Origin: Phenylobacterium sp.
GTDB taxonomy: Bacteria; Pseudomonadota; Alphaproteobacteria; Caulobacterales; Caulobacteraceae
NCBI RefSeq assembly: GCF_030698145.1
Contig: NZ_JAUYNW010000142.1
Coordinates: 1-32,121 of the forward strand
DNA: 32,121 nucleotides
Direction of reading: 5' to 3'
The position numbers and the translations under genes were made by a program. Below the pieces are notes generated by a model. That model ran no database searches. It was not told where the DNA came from and worked only from the letters and a program-made list of their open reading frames with translations. Below are positions 1-7,511 of this stretch, in pieces. The first letter of the stretch is position 1; every line of letters begins with the position of its first letter.

Positions 1-123
<123 letters not shown>

Positions 124-160
124 CTACGGTTGCTCCCCCAACGGAGGATCTAGGCCTGTG

Positions 161-916
161 CTAGCCCCGGGCCGGGAACGGTTCGGCGGCGAACTCGGCC
201 ACGTCGGCGATCAGGCCGGCGGCGGCCATGGCGACCAGCTCGCCGCCCTTTTCCGGGGTGGCCTGGGCGGGATCGGAGCCCATGCGGCCGTCGGGATAGC
301 GGGCGCGGAAATCCTTGGCCTCGCGGATCGGACCGGTCGGCGCAACTTGCGGCGCGTAGTTCGCGGCCTTGATGTGGTCGGGATAGGCCCACTGGGTGAC
401 CGCGATCTCCGACGGCGTCGCATGGCTGCCGTGGCCGGTCGGGAACTGGCGGTTGGCGAGGCTGAGCACGCCCTTCAGCTCCCACCAGTTCTTCAGCTTG
501 CAGGAGAAGCCGCGCTCGACGCGGGCGAAGCTCGCCTCGGCGTAGAGTTCGGAGAAGGCCGCCTCGATGGTGGCGACGTTGCCGCCGTGGCCGTTCAGGA
601 AATAGATCTTCTCGAAGCCATGGGCGTGCAGCGACCGCACCCAGTCGCCGATCGCGGCGATGAAGGTCGAGGGCCGCAGGGAGATGGTCCCCGGGAAGCC
701 CAGATGGTGCTGCGCCATGCCGATGTTGAAGGTCGGTCCGATCAGCAGGTCGGAAGTCTTCTGCGCCTCATGGGCGATGATCTCCGGGCACAGCCAATCG
801 GTGCCGAGCAGGCCCGTGGGCCCATGCTGCTCGTTGGAGCCGATCGGGATCACCACCGTCCTGGAGCGTTCCAGATAGGTTTCGATTTCTTGCCAGGTGG
901 AGAGGTGGAGCAGCAT
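161..916 (-). CDS. Creatininase-family metal-dependent amidohydrolase
   Basis: The 251-residue protein has the creatininase (creatinine amidohydrolase) fold signature. An N-terminal PIGSNEQHGP segment supplies Glu29 and His31, Asp40 follows in GTD, and the NGHGGN box holds His110. A later GSHATPSE segment with Glu170 could complete a two-metal centre. Length matches the family norm of about 240-260. The family includes creatininase, mycofactocin-system peptidases and formamide-type hydrolases of heterocycle metabolism. The NGHGGN form, rather than the NGHYEN form of true creatininase, argues against creatinine as substrate, so only the family call is safe. No Shine-Dalgarno sequence stands out before the ATG at 916. 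The gene stands alone, convergent with the IS110 remnant on its 3' side and divergent from the small secreted proteins. Confidence 0.85.
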   Translation of the reverse strand: MLLHLSTWQEIETYLERSRTVVIPIGSNEQHGPTGLLGTDWLCPEIIAHEAQKTSDLLIGPTFNIGMAQHHLGFPGTISLRPSTFIAAIGDWVRSLHAHGFEKIYFLNGHGGNVATIEAAFSELYAEASFARVERGFSCKLKNWWELKGVLSLANRQFPTGHGSHATPSEIAVTQWAYPDHIKAANYAPQVAPTGPIREAKDFRARYPDGRMGSDPAQATPEKGGELVAMAAAGLIADVAEFAAEPFPARG

Positions 917-1211
917 CCGAGGGTCCGGTTCCAGGTCGCGGGTGGGCTCCCGTCATAGCACCTTGCAGATCCGCCGACAGAGCCCCCGGCTCCGAAAATC
1001 CAGGGATCGGGCGAGTGACATGAGAGTGACGTGAGCGCCCGCCTCGAACGCATCCTGGAGCTCGTTTTCGCCCGCTGGACGCGGAATTTCGGCTTCTCGC
1101 GACGCACGCTGGAATAGAGTTGGTAACTGTTTCGTAACCTCAGGGGCTTGCCTCCGGCCAAGCCTTGGCGGAATGTGAGGCCAATTCAAAACTCGAAACA
1201 GTGGATTTCTT
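917..1211. other. Noncoding divergent intergenic region
   Basis: These 295 bases separate the creatininase start from the first small secreted protein. Open frames crossing it on the minus strand have no family resemblance and look like GC-driven shadows. The only structure I see is a direct repeat of GTAAC at 1123-1127 and 1134-1138, one helical turn apart (11 bp). It lies about 75 bp upstream of the start at 1212 and could be a tandem regulator site. I could not define a convincing -35/-10 pair. Confidence 0.4.
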
Positions 1212-1547
1212 ATGCGCTTTGTACTGCCCCTGACCTTCGCCGTGTTGATGGCCGGCGCCGCATTCGCGGCCGCCCCGACGCCGGAGGCCCCCAACACCGT
1301 ATCGGGCGTGACGGTCACCGGAGGCACGGCGTCCGACGCCGCGCCCGCCGCGATCGACGATCCCGTCATCTGTCGCAAGGCCCCGGAAACCGGTTCGCGC
1401 GTCCGCGCGCTCAAGGAATGCCGCAAGAAGAGCGAGTGGGTGGCCAAGGCCAAGTCCCGCGGTCGCGGCGTCGAGAGCGTGCGGATGGGCGACTGCGGCG
1501 GCGGCGGCGCGGCCTGCGACCTCACCCCGCGCCCGCCCGGCAACTAG
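1212..1547 (+). CDS. Small secreted four-cysteine protein, tandem copy 1
   Basis: A 111-residue protein starting with a signal peptide (MRFVLPLTFAVLMAGAAFA, cleavage probably near residues 19-21). The mature part opens with NTVSGVTVT, then DPVICRK, ETGSRVR, a second CRK, SEW-AKAK, and two more cysteines near a PRP-containing C-terminus. The same blocks in the same order occur in the next two genes, so this is a tandem paralogous family. Four cysteines outside the signal peptide suggest two disulfides in the periplasm or outside the cell. The CR...TGSR...C...EW pattern is, as I recall, common in uncharacterised Caulobacterales and sphingomonad proteins; no function is known to me. This copy is the most diverged (GGGGAACDL instead of GSGSG-KGCE). 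The ribosome binding site is weak. Confidence 0.8.
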   Translation: MRFVLPLTFAVLMAGAAFAAAPTPEAPNTVSGVTVTGGTASDAAPAAIDDPVICRKAPETGSRVRALKECRKKSEWVAKAKSRGRGVESVRMGDCGGGGAACDLTPRPPGN

Positions 1548-1573
1548 GCGGCCCGACCTGAAGGCGACGACCG

Positions 1574-1915
1574 ATGCAATGCGTGCTTCCTCTGATCCTC
1601 GGCGCGGCGCTCCTGCCCGGATCGCCCGTCCTGGCTCAGGCGCCGATCGCTCCGCCTGAGCCGGCCCCCAATACGGTGTCGGGCGTGACGGTCACGTCGC
1701 CGGCCAAGCCCGAATCCGAAGACCCGGTCATCTGCCGCAAGTCGCCGGAGACCGGCTCGCGCGTGCGCGTCATCAAGCAGTGCCGCAAGCTGAGCGAGTG
1801 GGCCGCCAAGGCCAAGTCCCGGAAAATGGGCGTGGACGAGGTGAAGTGGATGGAGTGCAGCGGCTCCGGCAGCGGATCCAAGGGCTGCGAGCTCTATCCG
1901 CGGCCTGGCGGCTAG
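1574..1915 (+). CDS. Small secreted four-cysteine protein, tandem copy 2
   Basis: A 113-residue paralogue of the preceding gene, starting 26 nt after its stop with a GAAGG-type ribosome binding site. It has a signal peptide (with an extra cysteine at residue 3) ending near VLAQA. The shared core follows: NTVSGVTVT, DPVICRK, ETGSRVR, CRKLSEW, AKAKSR, GV-EVK, EC, a GSGSGS linker, GCE and YPRP. It is visibly closer to copy 3 than to copy 1 in the C-terminal third. The short spacing and common orientation suggest one transcript for all three copies. Function unknown. Confidence 0.8.
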   Translation: MQCVLPLILGAALLPGSPVLAQAPIAPPEPAPNTVSGVTVTSPAKPESEDPVICRKSPETGSRVRVIKQCRKLSEWAAKAKSRKMGVDEVKWMECSGSGSGSKGCELYPRPGG

Positions 1916-1926
1916 GGGGGCGGCGG

Positions 1927-2265
1927 ATGCGGCGGAGACTCATCTTGGCCCTCGCGGCCGCTCTCCTGGCGGGCCCGCCGGCCCTGGCCCAGGACCGGGA
2001 ATCCCCGCCGTCGAACACTGTCTCGGGGGTGACCGTCACGGCGCCCAAGGTCGAGCGCGAGGATCCCGTCATCTGCCGCAAGTCCAACGAGACCGGCTCA
2101 CGCGTGCGCATTACCAAGGACTGCCGCAAGCTCAGCGAATGGACCGCCAAGGCCAAGGCCCGCAACATCGGGGTCGTTGAAGTCAAGCTGGGCGAATGCA
2201 GCGGCAGCGGCAGCGGACCCAAGGGCTGCGAGTTCTACCCCCGTCCGAACGAGCCGACGCGCTAG
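1927..2265 (+). CDS. Small secreted four-cysteine protein, tandem copy 3
   Basis: A 112-residue third paralogue. The open frame extends upstream to 1780, but that part overlaps copy 2 out of frame. The ATG at 1927 is chosen because it follows a G-rich ribosome binding site, lies 11 nt after the copy 2 stop, and begins a clean signal peptide (MRRRLILALAAALLAGPPALAQ). The mature part repeats NTVSGVTVT, DPVICRK, ETGSRVR, CRKLSEW, AKAKAR, GV-EVK, EC, GSGSG, KGCE and YPRP. Its TAG stop shares a CTAG tetranucleotide with the stop of the convergent M28 peptidase gene. Function unknown. Confidence 0.8.
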   Translation: MRRRLILALAAALLAGPPALAQDRESPPSNTVSGVTVTAPKVEREDPVICRKSNETGSRVRITKDCRKLSEWTAKAKARNIGVVEVKLGECSGSGSGPKGCEFYPRPNEPTR

Positions 2266-3842
2266 TCCGCGAACCGCTTGAAGAAGCTGGCGTCCTTCCA
2301 GGCCGGGCGGGTGGACGCATTGGCGGCCTGCAGCACCACAGCCGCCATATAGGCGTTGAACTTCACCGCCTCGGCGCGCTCCACCGGCTGCGACAGGTCG
2401 TCGGCCAGGCCGTGATAGCGGTTCGACCGCCAGGCCCGCTCGATCTCCGCCTCCGGCGTGCCCGGCTTGAACCCGAACTTGAAGGCCAGCGCCGGGACGC
2501 CCGCGCGGATGAAGCTGTACTGGTCCGAGCGGATGAAGGAATTGCGATCCGGATAGGGGTCGGCGACCAAGTCCAGGCCCTGGGACTTCGCCGCGGCGCG
2601 GGCGGCGTCGCCGAGCGTGCTTTCATCGACGCCCAGGACGATCACCGAGGTCAGGGGCCAGAGCGGCAGGGCCATGTCCATGTTGAGGTTGGCGACCACG
2701 GAGGCCTTCGGCACGGTGGGCCGCTCGGCGAAATATTTCGACCCCAGCAGGCCCTTCTCCTCGGCGGTGACCAGGACGAACAGCACCGAGCGCTTGGGCT
2801 TCACCTTGGCCGACGCCATCTGGCGGGCGACCTCCAGAACGCTGGCCACGCCCGAGGCGTTGTCCATGGCGCCGGGATAGTAGGCGGGCCCCTTGCCGGT
2901 CTCGTTGAGGCCGAGATGGTCGATATGCGCGGTGATCACTACATGCTCGGCGGCGAGCTTGGGATCCGAGCCCGGCAGCCGGGCGACCACGTTCTGGGAG
3001 GTGGTCTCCGAGACCGTGGACGCGACATTGGCCTTCAGCCCGACCTTCAGGTCGAAGCCCGCCATCGGCTTGGCGGCGTCGGCCAGGGCGACCACCTCGG
3101 CGAAGCTGTGGCCCGAGCGGGCGAACAGCTTCTGCGCCGTGGCAGGGTTGAACGAGGCCGAGAACTTGGGCGCGCCGGCCTCCTGCAGGGCCGGGTCGAC
3201 CGGGTACATGCCGGGCTGGATGGAGTTCTCGATGGTCCGCGCCCAGGGAACCTCGGCGGTCTTCGGGCTGGAGAGCGAGATCAGGCCGATCGCGCCGGCG
3301 GCCTGGGCCGCGCGCCAGGTCTGGACGCCCCGCGAATGCGACTTCAGCGCCGCCGAGATCTCGCCCGGGCCGCCGTTCATATAGACCGCGATCTTGCCCC
3401 TGAGGTCCTGCCCGGCGAAGTCGTCGACCCCGATCTCCGGCAGGTGCAGTCCGTAGCCGATGAACACCAGCGGCGCCTCGACGACGGGAAGCTGCGGGAT
3501 GCGCGACCCCAGGATGATGTCTGGCCCGACCTCAAGGGCGCGGGTCTCGGTTCCGGCGACCAGGGCGACGCCGGACCTGGCCGCGTCGACCTTCTGCACG
3601 ACGAAGGTGACGGGCTGGAGATAGCCCTCGGTTCCGGCAGGCTCCAGCCCATAGGTCTTGAAGCGTTCGGCGGCGTAGGCCGCGGCCCTGGCGTGACCGG
3701 GGCTGCCGGTCAGTCGGCCCTCGAATTCGGGCCCGGCCAGGGTCTCCACGTGACCCCACCACCGCGCCTCGTCCGTGAGGGGCGCCGCGGCCAGGACGGG
3801 GGTGGCGGCCAAGGCGACGCAGAGGAAAAGAACCAGACGCAT
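2262..3842 (-). CDS. Exported M28-family zinc metallopeptidase with PA-domain insert
   Basis: The 526-residue protein has a signal peptide (MRLVLFLCVALAATPVLAAA) and an M28 peptidase core. Predicted co-catalytic zinc residues are His306 (AHIDH), Asp327 (AMDNASG), the Glu361-Glu362 pair (TAEEKGLLGS), Asp389 (NMDM) and a late His in YHGLADDLS. Residues of about 120-260 form the insert typical of PA-domain aminopeptidases. It should act in the periplasm or outside the cell as an aminopeptidase or similar exopeptidase. A GTG at 3875 would add 11 codons, but the ATG at 3842 has GGAAG upstream and begins a normal signal peptide, so I prefer it. It lies 74 nt downstream of the acylase gene on the same strand and may be cotranscribed. 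Its stop overlaps the convergent secreted-protein gene by four bases. Confidence 0.9.
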   Translation of the reverse strand: MRLVLFLCVALAATPVLAAAPLTDEARWWGHVETLAGPEFEGRLTGSPGHARAAAYAAERFKTYGLEPAGTEGYLQPVTFVVQKVDAARSGVALVAGTETRALEVGPDIILGSRIPQLPVVEAPLVFIGYGLHLPEIGVDDFAGQDLRGKIAVYMNGGPGEISAALKSHSRGVQTWRAAQAAGAIGLISLSSPKTAEVPWARTIENSIQPGMYPVDPALQEAGAPKFSASFNPATAQKLFARSGHSFAEVVALADAAKPMAGFDLKVGLKANVASTVSETTSQNVVARLPGSDPKLAAEHVVITAHIDHLGLNETGKGPAYYPGAMDNASGVASVLEVARQMASAKVKPKRSVLFVLVTAEEKGLLGSKYFAERPTVPKASVVANLNMDMALPLWPLTSVIVLGVDESTLGDAARAAAKSQGLDLVADPYPDRNSFIRSDQYSFIRAGVPALAFKFGFKPGTPEAEIERAWRSNRYHGLADDLSQPVERAEAVKFNAYMAAVVLQAANASTRPAWKDASFFKRFAD

Positions 3843-3916
3843 GCGGAACACTTCCAAACGGAATCGAACCCTCACACTGCGCCGATCCGCGAGCGCCGCA
3901 CAAGTTTAAGGCGGCG

Positions 3917-5980
3917 TCACTCCCCGGGCCGATAGTCGCGGCGGATGTGACCGGCGAGCTGCGCTTCGGTGAACAGCACCGGCTTGGTCCTCATCCCCAC
4001 GAACAGGGGGGTCTGGTCGGCATAGTGGGGGGAGGCGCGGTCCAGGGTCGCGGCGCCGAACTGATGGACGCTGCGGGAGGAGAGCTTGCCCGCCTTGTCC
4101 CAGCTCACGAACATCACATAGGTGTCGCCGGCCAGGGCGGCGAGCCGGCCGTCCAGGCCCGGTCGGCCATAGATGGCCCGGAACACATCGGGGCCGCCGT
4201 CGACCGGCATGTCCAGCACCCCGCGCCGGATGCGGTTGGCCTCGCCCCATTGCGGGTCGATGCGGCCGTAGAAGCTCTTGATCTGGGCGGCCGACTGCTT
4301 GAGCGCGGTCAGGGGCGGCGCGCCGCCCTGGATGGCGATGGCGGTGAGGATGCTGAGCGCGGCGGCGCGGTTGGCCACGTCGGTCCTGCGGTCCCAGCTC
4401 GTCACCAGGGCCTTGGCCGCGGCCAGCTCGGCGTCGGCGCCGACGTCCAGGGCCGCCACGGCCTGCGCCGACTTGGCCGCGTCGGACTCCACGCTATAGG
4501 CGAGGTCGTACTTGTAGGCGTCGAACTCCGCCTCGGTGATGGAGGGATCGGCGCCGTAGGTCTCCAGCACCCGCCAGGCGCGGTTGGTCATGTTGGCCTG
4601 GACGCCGAGGGTCTTGGAATAGGCCGCGGGCTTCAGGTCGTCGGCCGGGTCCGAGGCGCGGAACGGGGTGTTGTTGGAGTTGAACACCAGGCCCGACTTC
4701 GGATTCCACAGCTGCGGGATCTTCGCGAACGGGACCAGCGCTTTCGGGATCAGGTCGGAGCGGTCACCCGGAACGATCCCGCTCCAGTCGACGCCCTCTT
4801 TCCGCACCGGGAACTTGCCGTTGTAGACGTAGCCCACATTGCCCTTCTCGTCGGCATAGACGTAGTTGATCGAGGGCAGGGCCTGCAGGGCCATGGCCTT
4901 CTTCCACTCCGCCAGCGACCGGGCCTTGTTCAGGGCGAAATACTGCTGGGCCTGGCGCACCTCGTCCTGGCCGGAATAGCGCACGGCGAACACCCCGTGA
5001 TCGGTGCGGACCGCCGGGCCGTGGACGGACCTCAGCACCTCGCGCTCGACCGGCTTCAGGCTACCGTCGGCCTGTTTGACCCGAATCTGGACCGTGCGCT
5101 TCTCCAGCGTCTTCCAGGCGCCGTCGAGGCGGTATTGGTCAGGGTCGGCCGGGTTGATTGACAACGTGTAGACATCGGCCAGATCGGGGTTGTTGACCGT
5201 ATTGGCCCAGCCCAGATGGGCGTTGTGTCCGTGCAGCATGAAGGGCGAGCCGGGGAAGAAGCCGCCGGTGACGTGCCAGCCCTGGCCGCTCTCCACCACC
5301 GCCTCGTACCAGGCGAAGGGGCCGGTGAAGGGCTGGTGCGAGTTGACCAGGAGCCGGGTGGCCCCGTCCGCCGAGCGGGCCGGACCGACGGCCAGGCCGT
5401 TCGACCCGGTCGGCGGGGTCTCCAGCGACAGCTCGGCGGCCACGATGGGTGAGGCCGTCCCAGCCTTCTTGGCCGGCGCCATGGTCCGGCGGAAGACCCC
5501 GTCCAGGCCGTAGAAGTTGGGGCTGCTCAGGATCATGCCGGCGACCAGGTCGGGGCCGGTGAAGGGCGCGACGCCTCCGCCCGCCTCATGCTTGGCGGCG
5601 TAGGCGTTGACGCCCGCCGCATAGGCCTCGAGCACGGCCCTCACCTCGGCCGGCAGATCCTTCTGATAGCGGCGGTCGATCACGCCCCAGACGTCCAGCA
5701 GATGGACCATGTAGTCGCTCTCGACGCCCGAAGGTCCCTGCTCCGTGGCCAGCAGGCCCCGCGCCGCGAGCGTGCCTTGTCGCAGGGTCGCGAAGTCGTC
5801 CTCGGCCTGGGCGTAGCCCAGTCCATAGGCCGCGTCGGCGTCGGTCTTGCCCAGGATATGCGGCACGCCCCACGCGTCGCGCCGGATGCGGACGTCGTAG
5901 TCGGCGGCCATCGCCGGCGCGGTCAGCATCGCCGCCAGCACGGCGCCTACGGCGTATCTCGCCGGCGTCCTGAGTTGCAT
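3917..5980 (-). CDS. Penicillin acylase-family Ntn hydrolase (acylase precursor)
   Basis: A 687-residue precursor. It has a signal peptide ending near APAMAA, an alpha-subunit region (DAWGVPHILGKTDADAAYGLGYAQAEDD), a spacer, and the self-processing site ETPPTGSNGLAVG. There Ser193 would become the N-terminal nucleophile of the beta subunit. His215 in NSHQPF and the HGHNAHLGWANTVNNPD block are typical of the family. Family members cleave beta-lactam side chains, N-acyl-homoserine lactones (PvdQ, QuiP, AhlM types) or other amides; the substrate cannot be read from the sequence. The frame is open upstream to 6304. The ATG at 5980 is preferred because AGGGGGGAC sits just upstream and it starts the signal peptide. 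Expected location is the periplasm. Confidence 0.9.
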   Translation of the reverse strand: MQLRTPARYAVGAVLAAMLTAPAMAADYDVRIRRDAWGVPHILGKTDADAAYGLGYAQAEDDFATLRQGTLAARGLLATEQGPSGVESDYMVHLLDVWGVIDRRYQKDLPAEVRAVLEAYAAGVNAYAAKHEAGGGVAPFTGPDLVAGMILSSPNFYGLDGVFRRTMAPAKKAGTASPIVAAELSLETPPTGSNGLAVGPARSADGATRLLVNSHQPFTGPFAWYEAVVESGQGWHVTGGFFPGSPFMLHGHNAHLGWANTVNNPDLADVYTLSINPADPDQYRLDGAWKTLEKRTVQIRVKQADGSLKPVEREVLRSVHGPAVRTDHGVFAVRYSGQDEVRQAQQYFALNKARSLAEWKKAMALQALPSINYVYADEKGNVGYVYNGKFPVRKEGVDWSGIVPGDRSDLIPKALVPFAKIPQLWNPKSGLVFNSNNTPFRASDPADDLKPAAYSKTLGVQANMTNRAWRVLETYGADPSITEAEFDAYKYDLAYSVESDAAKSAQAVAALDVGADAELAAAKALVTSWDRRTDVANRAAALSILTAIAIQGGAPPLTALKQSAAQIKSFYGRIDPQWGEANRIRRGVLDMPVDGGPDVFRAIYGRPGLDGRLAALAGDTYVMFVSWDKAGKLSSRSVHQFGAATLDRASPHYADQTPLFVGMRTKPVLFTEAQLAGHIRRDYRPGE

Positions 5981-5996
5981 GTTTCGTCCCCCCTGA

Positions 5997-6009
5997 GATC
6001 GCGGCGATC
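5997..6009. promoter_or_regulatory. Palindrome upstream of acylase gene
   Basis: GATCGC-G-GCGATC is a perfect 13-bp dyad with one central base, 17 bp ahead of the acylase ATG and next to its Shine-Dalgarno sequence. It could be an operator or an RNA hairpin in the leader. In GC-rich DNA such short palindromes also arise by chance. Confidence 0.3.
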
Positions 6010-6043
6010 CTAGGGCGAGACACTCGCGCGATGCCAGCCCTAG
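6010..6043 (-). terminator. Inverted repeat at the end of the P450 gene
   Basis: CTAGGGC at 6010-6016 and GCCCTAG at 6037-6043 form a 7-bp stem around a 20-nt loop that includes the end of the P450 coding region. There is no following U-tract, so it is at best a weak or factor-assisted terminator between the P450 and acylase genes. Confidence 0.25.
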
Positions 6044-7413
6044 CGCCGCGAGACGATCATCGGCAGGCCGCCCTTGGGCCGCACGGTGACCTGGTGGAAC
6101 AGCTCGACCTCGTGGCCGGGCGCGAGGGCGAGGCGGTAGCGCTGGGCCAGGGTCGCCAGCACGATCAGCATCTCCGTCATGGCCAGGCTGGCGCCGATGC
6201 AGACGCGAGGTCCGGCCCCAAACGGGATATAGGCGAAGCGCGAGCGGCCGGCCGCGTTCTCCTTGGAGAACCGCTCGGGCTCGAAGGCCTCCGGACGGTC
6301 CCAATAGAGCCGGTGGCGGTGGGTCACCCAGGGCGCCACGCAGATCATGGCCCCTTTCGGGATCTTCACGCCGCAGATCTCGTCGGCCTGCAGGGCGATC
6401 CGGGTCGAGGTCCCGGGCGCCGGCGGATAGAGCCGCATGGCCTCCTCGATCACCATTCGCGTGTAGCCGAGATTCGGCAGGTCCTCGGCGGCGGGCGCGC
6501 GGCCGCCAAGCACCGCGTCGAGTTCGGCGTGCAGTCTGGCCTCCGCCAGCGGGTGCTGCGCGAGCAGGTACCAGATCCAGGCCATGGCCGCGGCCGTCGT
6601 CTCGTGGCCGGCGACGAAGATCGTCACCACCTGGTCGCGCACCTCCTGGGCGGTCATGCCACCTCCCGTCTCTGCGTCACGCGCGGCGATCAGGCGCGAC
6701 AGCAGGTCAGCGCCGCCGGGGCTATGCTCCCGCTCGGTGGTCAGTCGCGCCACCACGCCGTCGAACTCGGCGAACACCTCGGCGATCCGCTTCTCGCGCG
6801 CCGCCATGCGCAGCCCGCTAAGCACCGGCACGAAGTCGGCCAAGCCGATGCGGGTGGCGTCCATGGCGCCGGCGATCGATCGCTCCATCACCTCGCCGAG
6901 CTCCGCGCCGTCGGTGGAGAACACCGCGCGTGAGATGATCTGCAAGGTCAGTCGCGTCATGTCCCGGGCCACGTCGACGGGTTCGTCGGCCGGCGCCTGG
7001 TCCCAGCACGTCTGGAAGTCGGCCACATCCCGCACCATGCCGGGCGCGTAGGACGCCACACTCAGCGGCGCGAAGGGCGGGGCCATGGTCCTGCGATGGC
7101 TGCGCCAGGTGTCGCCTTCGGAGGACAGGAGCCCATTGCCGAAGATCGCGCCGAACAGCCGCCGCTCCATGTCGGTTTTCGGATAGTTGGCGACATTGTC
7201 GAGGAAGACGCGCTTCACGCCCTCGGGATCGCCGACCACGTAGAAGGCGCCCACGGGCGAGGCCTGGCGAACGACAGGCTGCTCATAGGCGGCCTGGATG
7301 ATCTGCGGCATGGGATTCTGCGGATCGTGAATCCGCCCCAGCCGGAAGACGGGTTTGGCCGGCGGCGGAGACCAGCCAGCCAACCTTGGCCCCTCGGAAA
7401 CGCGCGCATCCAT
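6040..7413 (-). CDS. Cytochrome P450
   Basis: The 457-residue protein has all P450 landmarks. The I-helix oxygen-activation motif AGHETT is at 268-273, the K-helix ExxR at 324-327 (EEAMR), PERF follows, and the heme-binding loop FGAGPRVCIG places the thiolate at Cys405. There is no membrane anchor, so it is a soluble bacterial monooxygenase that needs an external ferredoxin and reductase; neither is encoded in the window. Two ATGs compete: 7428 and 7413. The second has GGGAGGA six bases upstream and is preferred. The gene is divergent from a TetR-type gene, and an ATTTAAC palindrome lies 27 bp upstream of its start, so repression by that regulator and induction by a substrate-like ligand is the likely scheme. 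Substrate unknown. Confidence 0.93.
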   Translation of the reverse strand: MDARVSEGPRLAGWSPPPAKPVFRLGRIHDPQNPMPQIIQAAYEQPVVRQASPVGAFYVVGDPEGVKRVFLDNVANYPKTDMERRLFGAIFGNGLLSSEGDTWRSHRRTMAPPFAPLSVASYAPGMVRDVADFQTCWDQAPADEPVDVARDMTRLTLQIISRAVFSTDGAELGEVMERSIAGAMDATRIGLADFVPVLSGLRMAAREKRIAEVFAEFDGVVARLTTEREHSPGGADLLSRLIAARDAETGGGMTAQEVRDQVVTIFVAGHETTAAAMAWIWYLLAQHPLAEARLHAELDAVLGGRAPAAEDLPNLGYTRMVIEEAMRLYPPAPGTSTRIALQADEICGVKIPKGAMICVAPWVTHRHRLYWDRPEAFEPERFSKENAAGRSRFAYIPFGAGPRVCIGASLAMTEMLIVLATLAQRYRLALAPGHEVELFHQVTVRPKGGLPMIVSRR

Positions 7414-7439
7414 GGCGTCCTCCCGCATATCGCCTTGTC

Positions 7440-7456
7440 ATTTAACGGCGTTAAAT
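7440..7456. promoter_or_regulatory. Palindromic operator between P450 and TetR genes
   Basis: ATTTAACG-G-CGTTAAAT is a perfect 17-bp dyad in the 98-bp divergent intergenic region. It is strikingly AT-rich for this genome. The half-site CGTTAAAT recurs at 7485-7492, 36 bp downstream and 19 bases ahead of the tetR ATG. Size and symmetry fit a TetR-family dimer site. Binding here could shut off the P450 gene and, through the second half-site, the regulator itself. Confidence 0.65.
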
Positions 7457-7484
7457 AGAAGACACGGAACGCACAGCTTTACAA

Positions 7485-7492
7485 CGTTAAAT
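7485..7492. promoter_or_regulatory. Second copy of the operator half-site
   Basis: CGTTAAAT repeats the right half of the palindrome at 7440-7456. The matching left half is degenerate (TTTA at the mirrored position), so this may be a weaker autoregulatory site for the TetR gene starting at 7512. Confidence 0.4.
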
Positions 7493-7511
7493 AAACCGCC
7501 GAACTAGGGGC

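Noticed and set aside
850..1161. A 103-codon minus-strand frame upstream of the creatininase gene
   Set aside because: It overlaps the creatininase start out of frame, has no signal peptide or motif, and no ribosome binding site.
2196..3935. A 579-codon plus-strand frame opposite the M28 peptidase gene
   Set aside because: It begins in secreted-protein copy 3 out of frame and has arginine/glycine-rich shadow composition; the minus-strand frame carries the metal-binding motifs.
5981..6304. N-terminal extension of the acylase frame to 6304
   Set aside because: The extension overlaps the P450 gene out of frame and lacks similarity; a signal peptide and strong ribosome binding site define the ATG at 5980.
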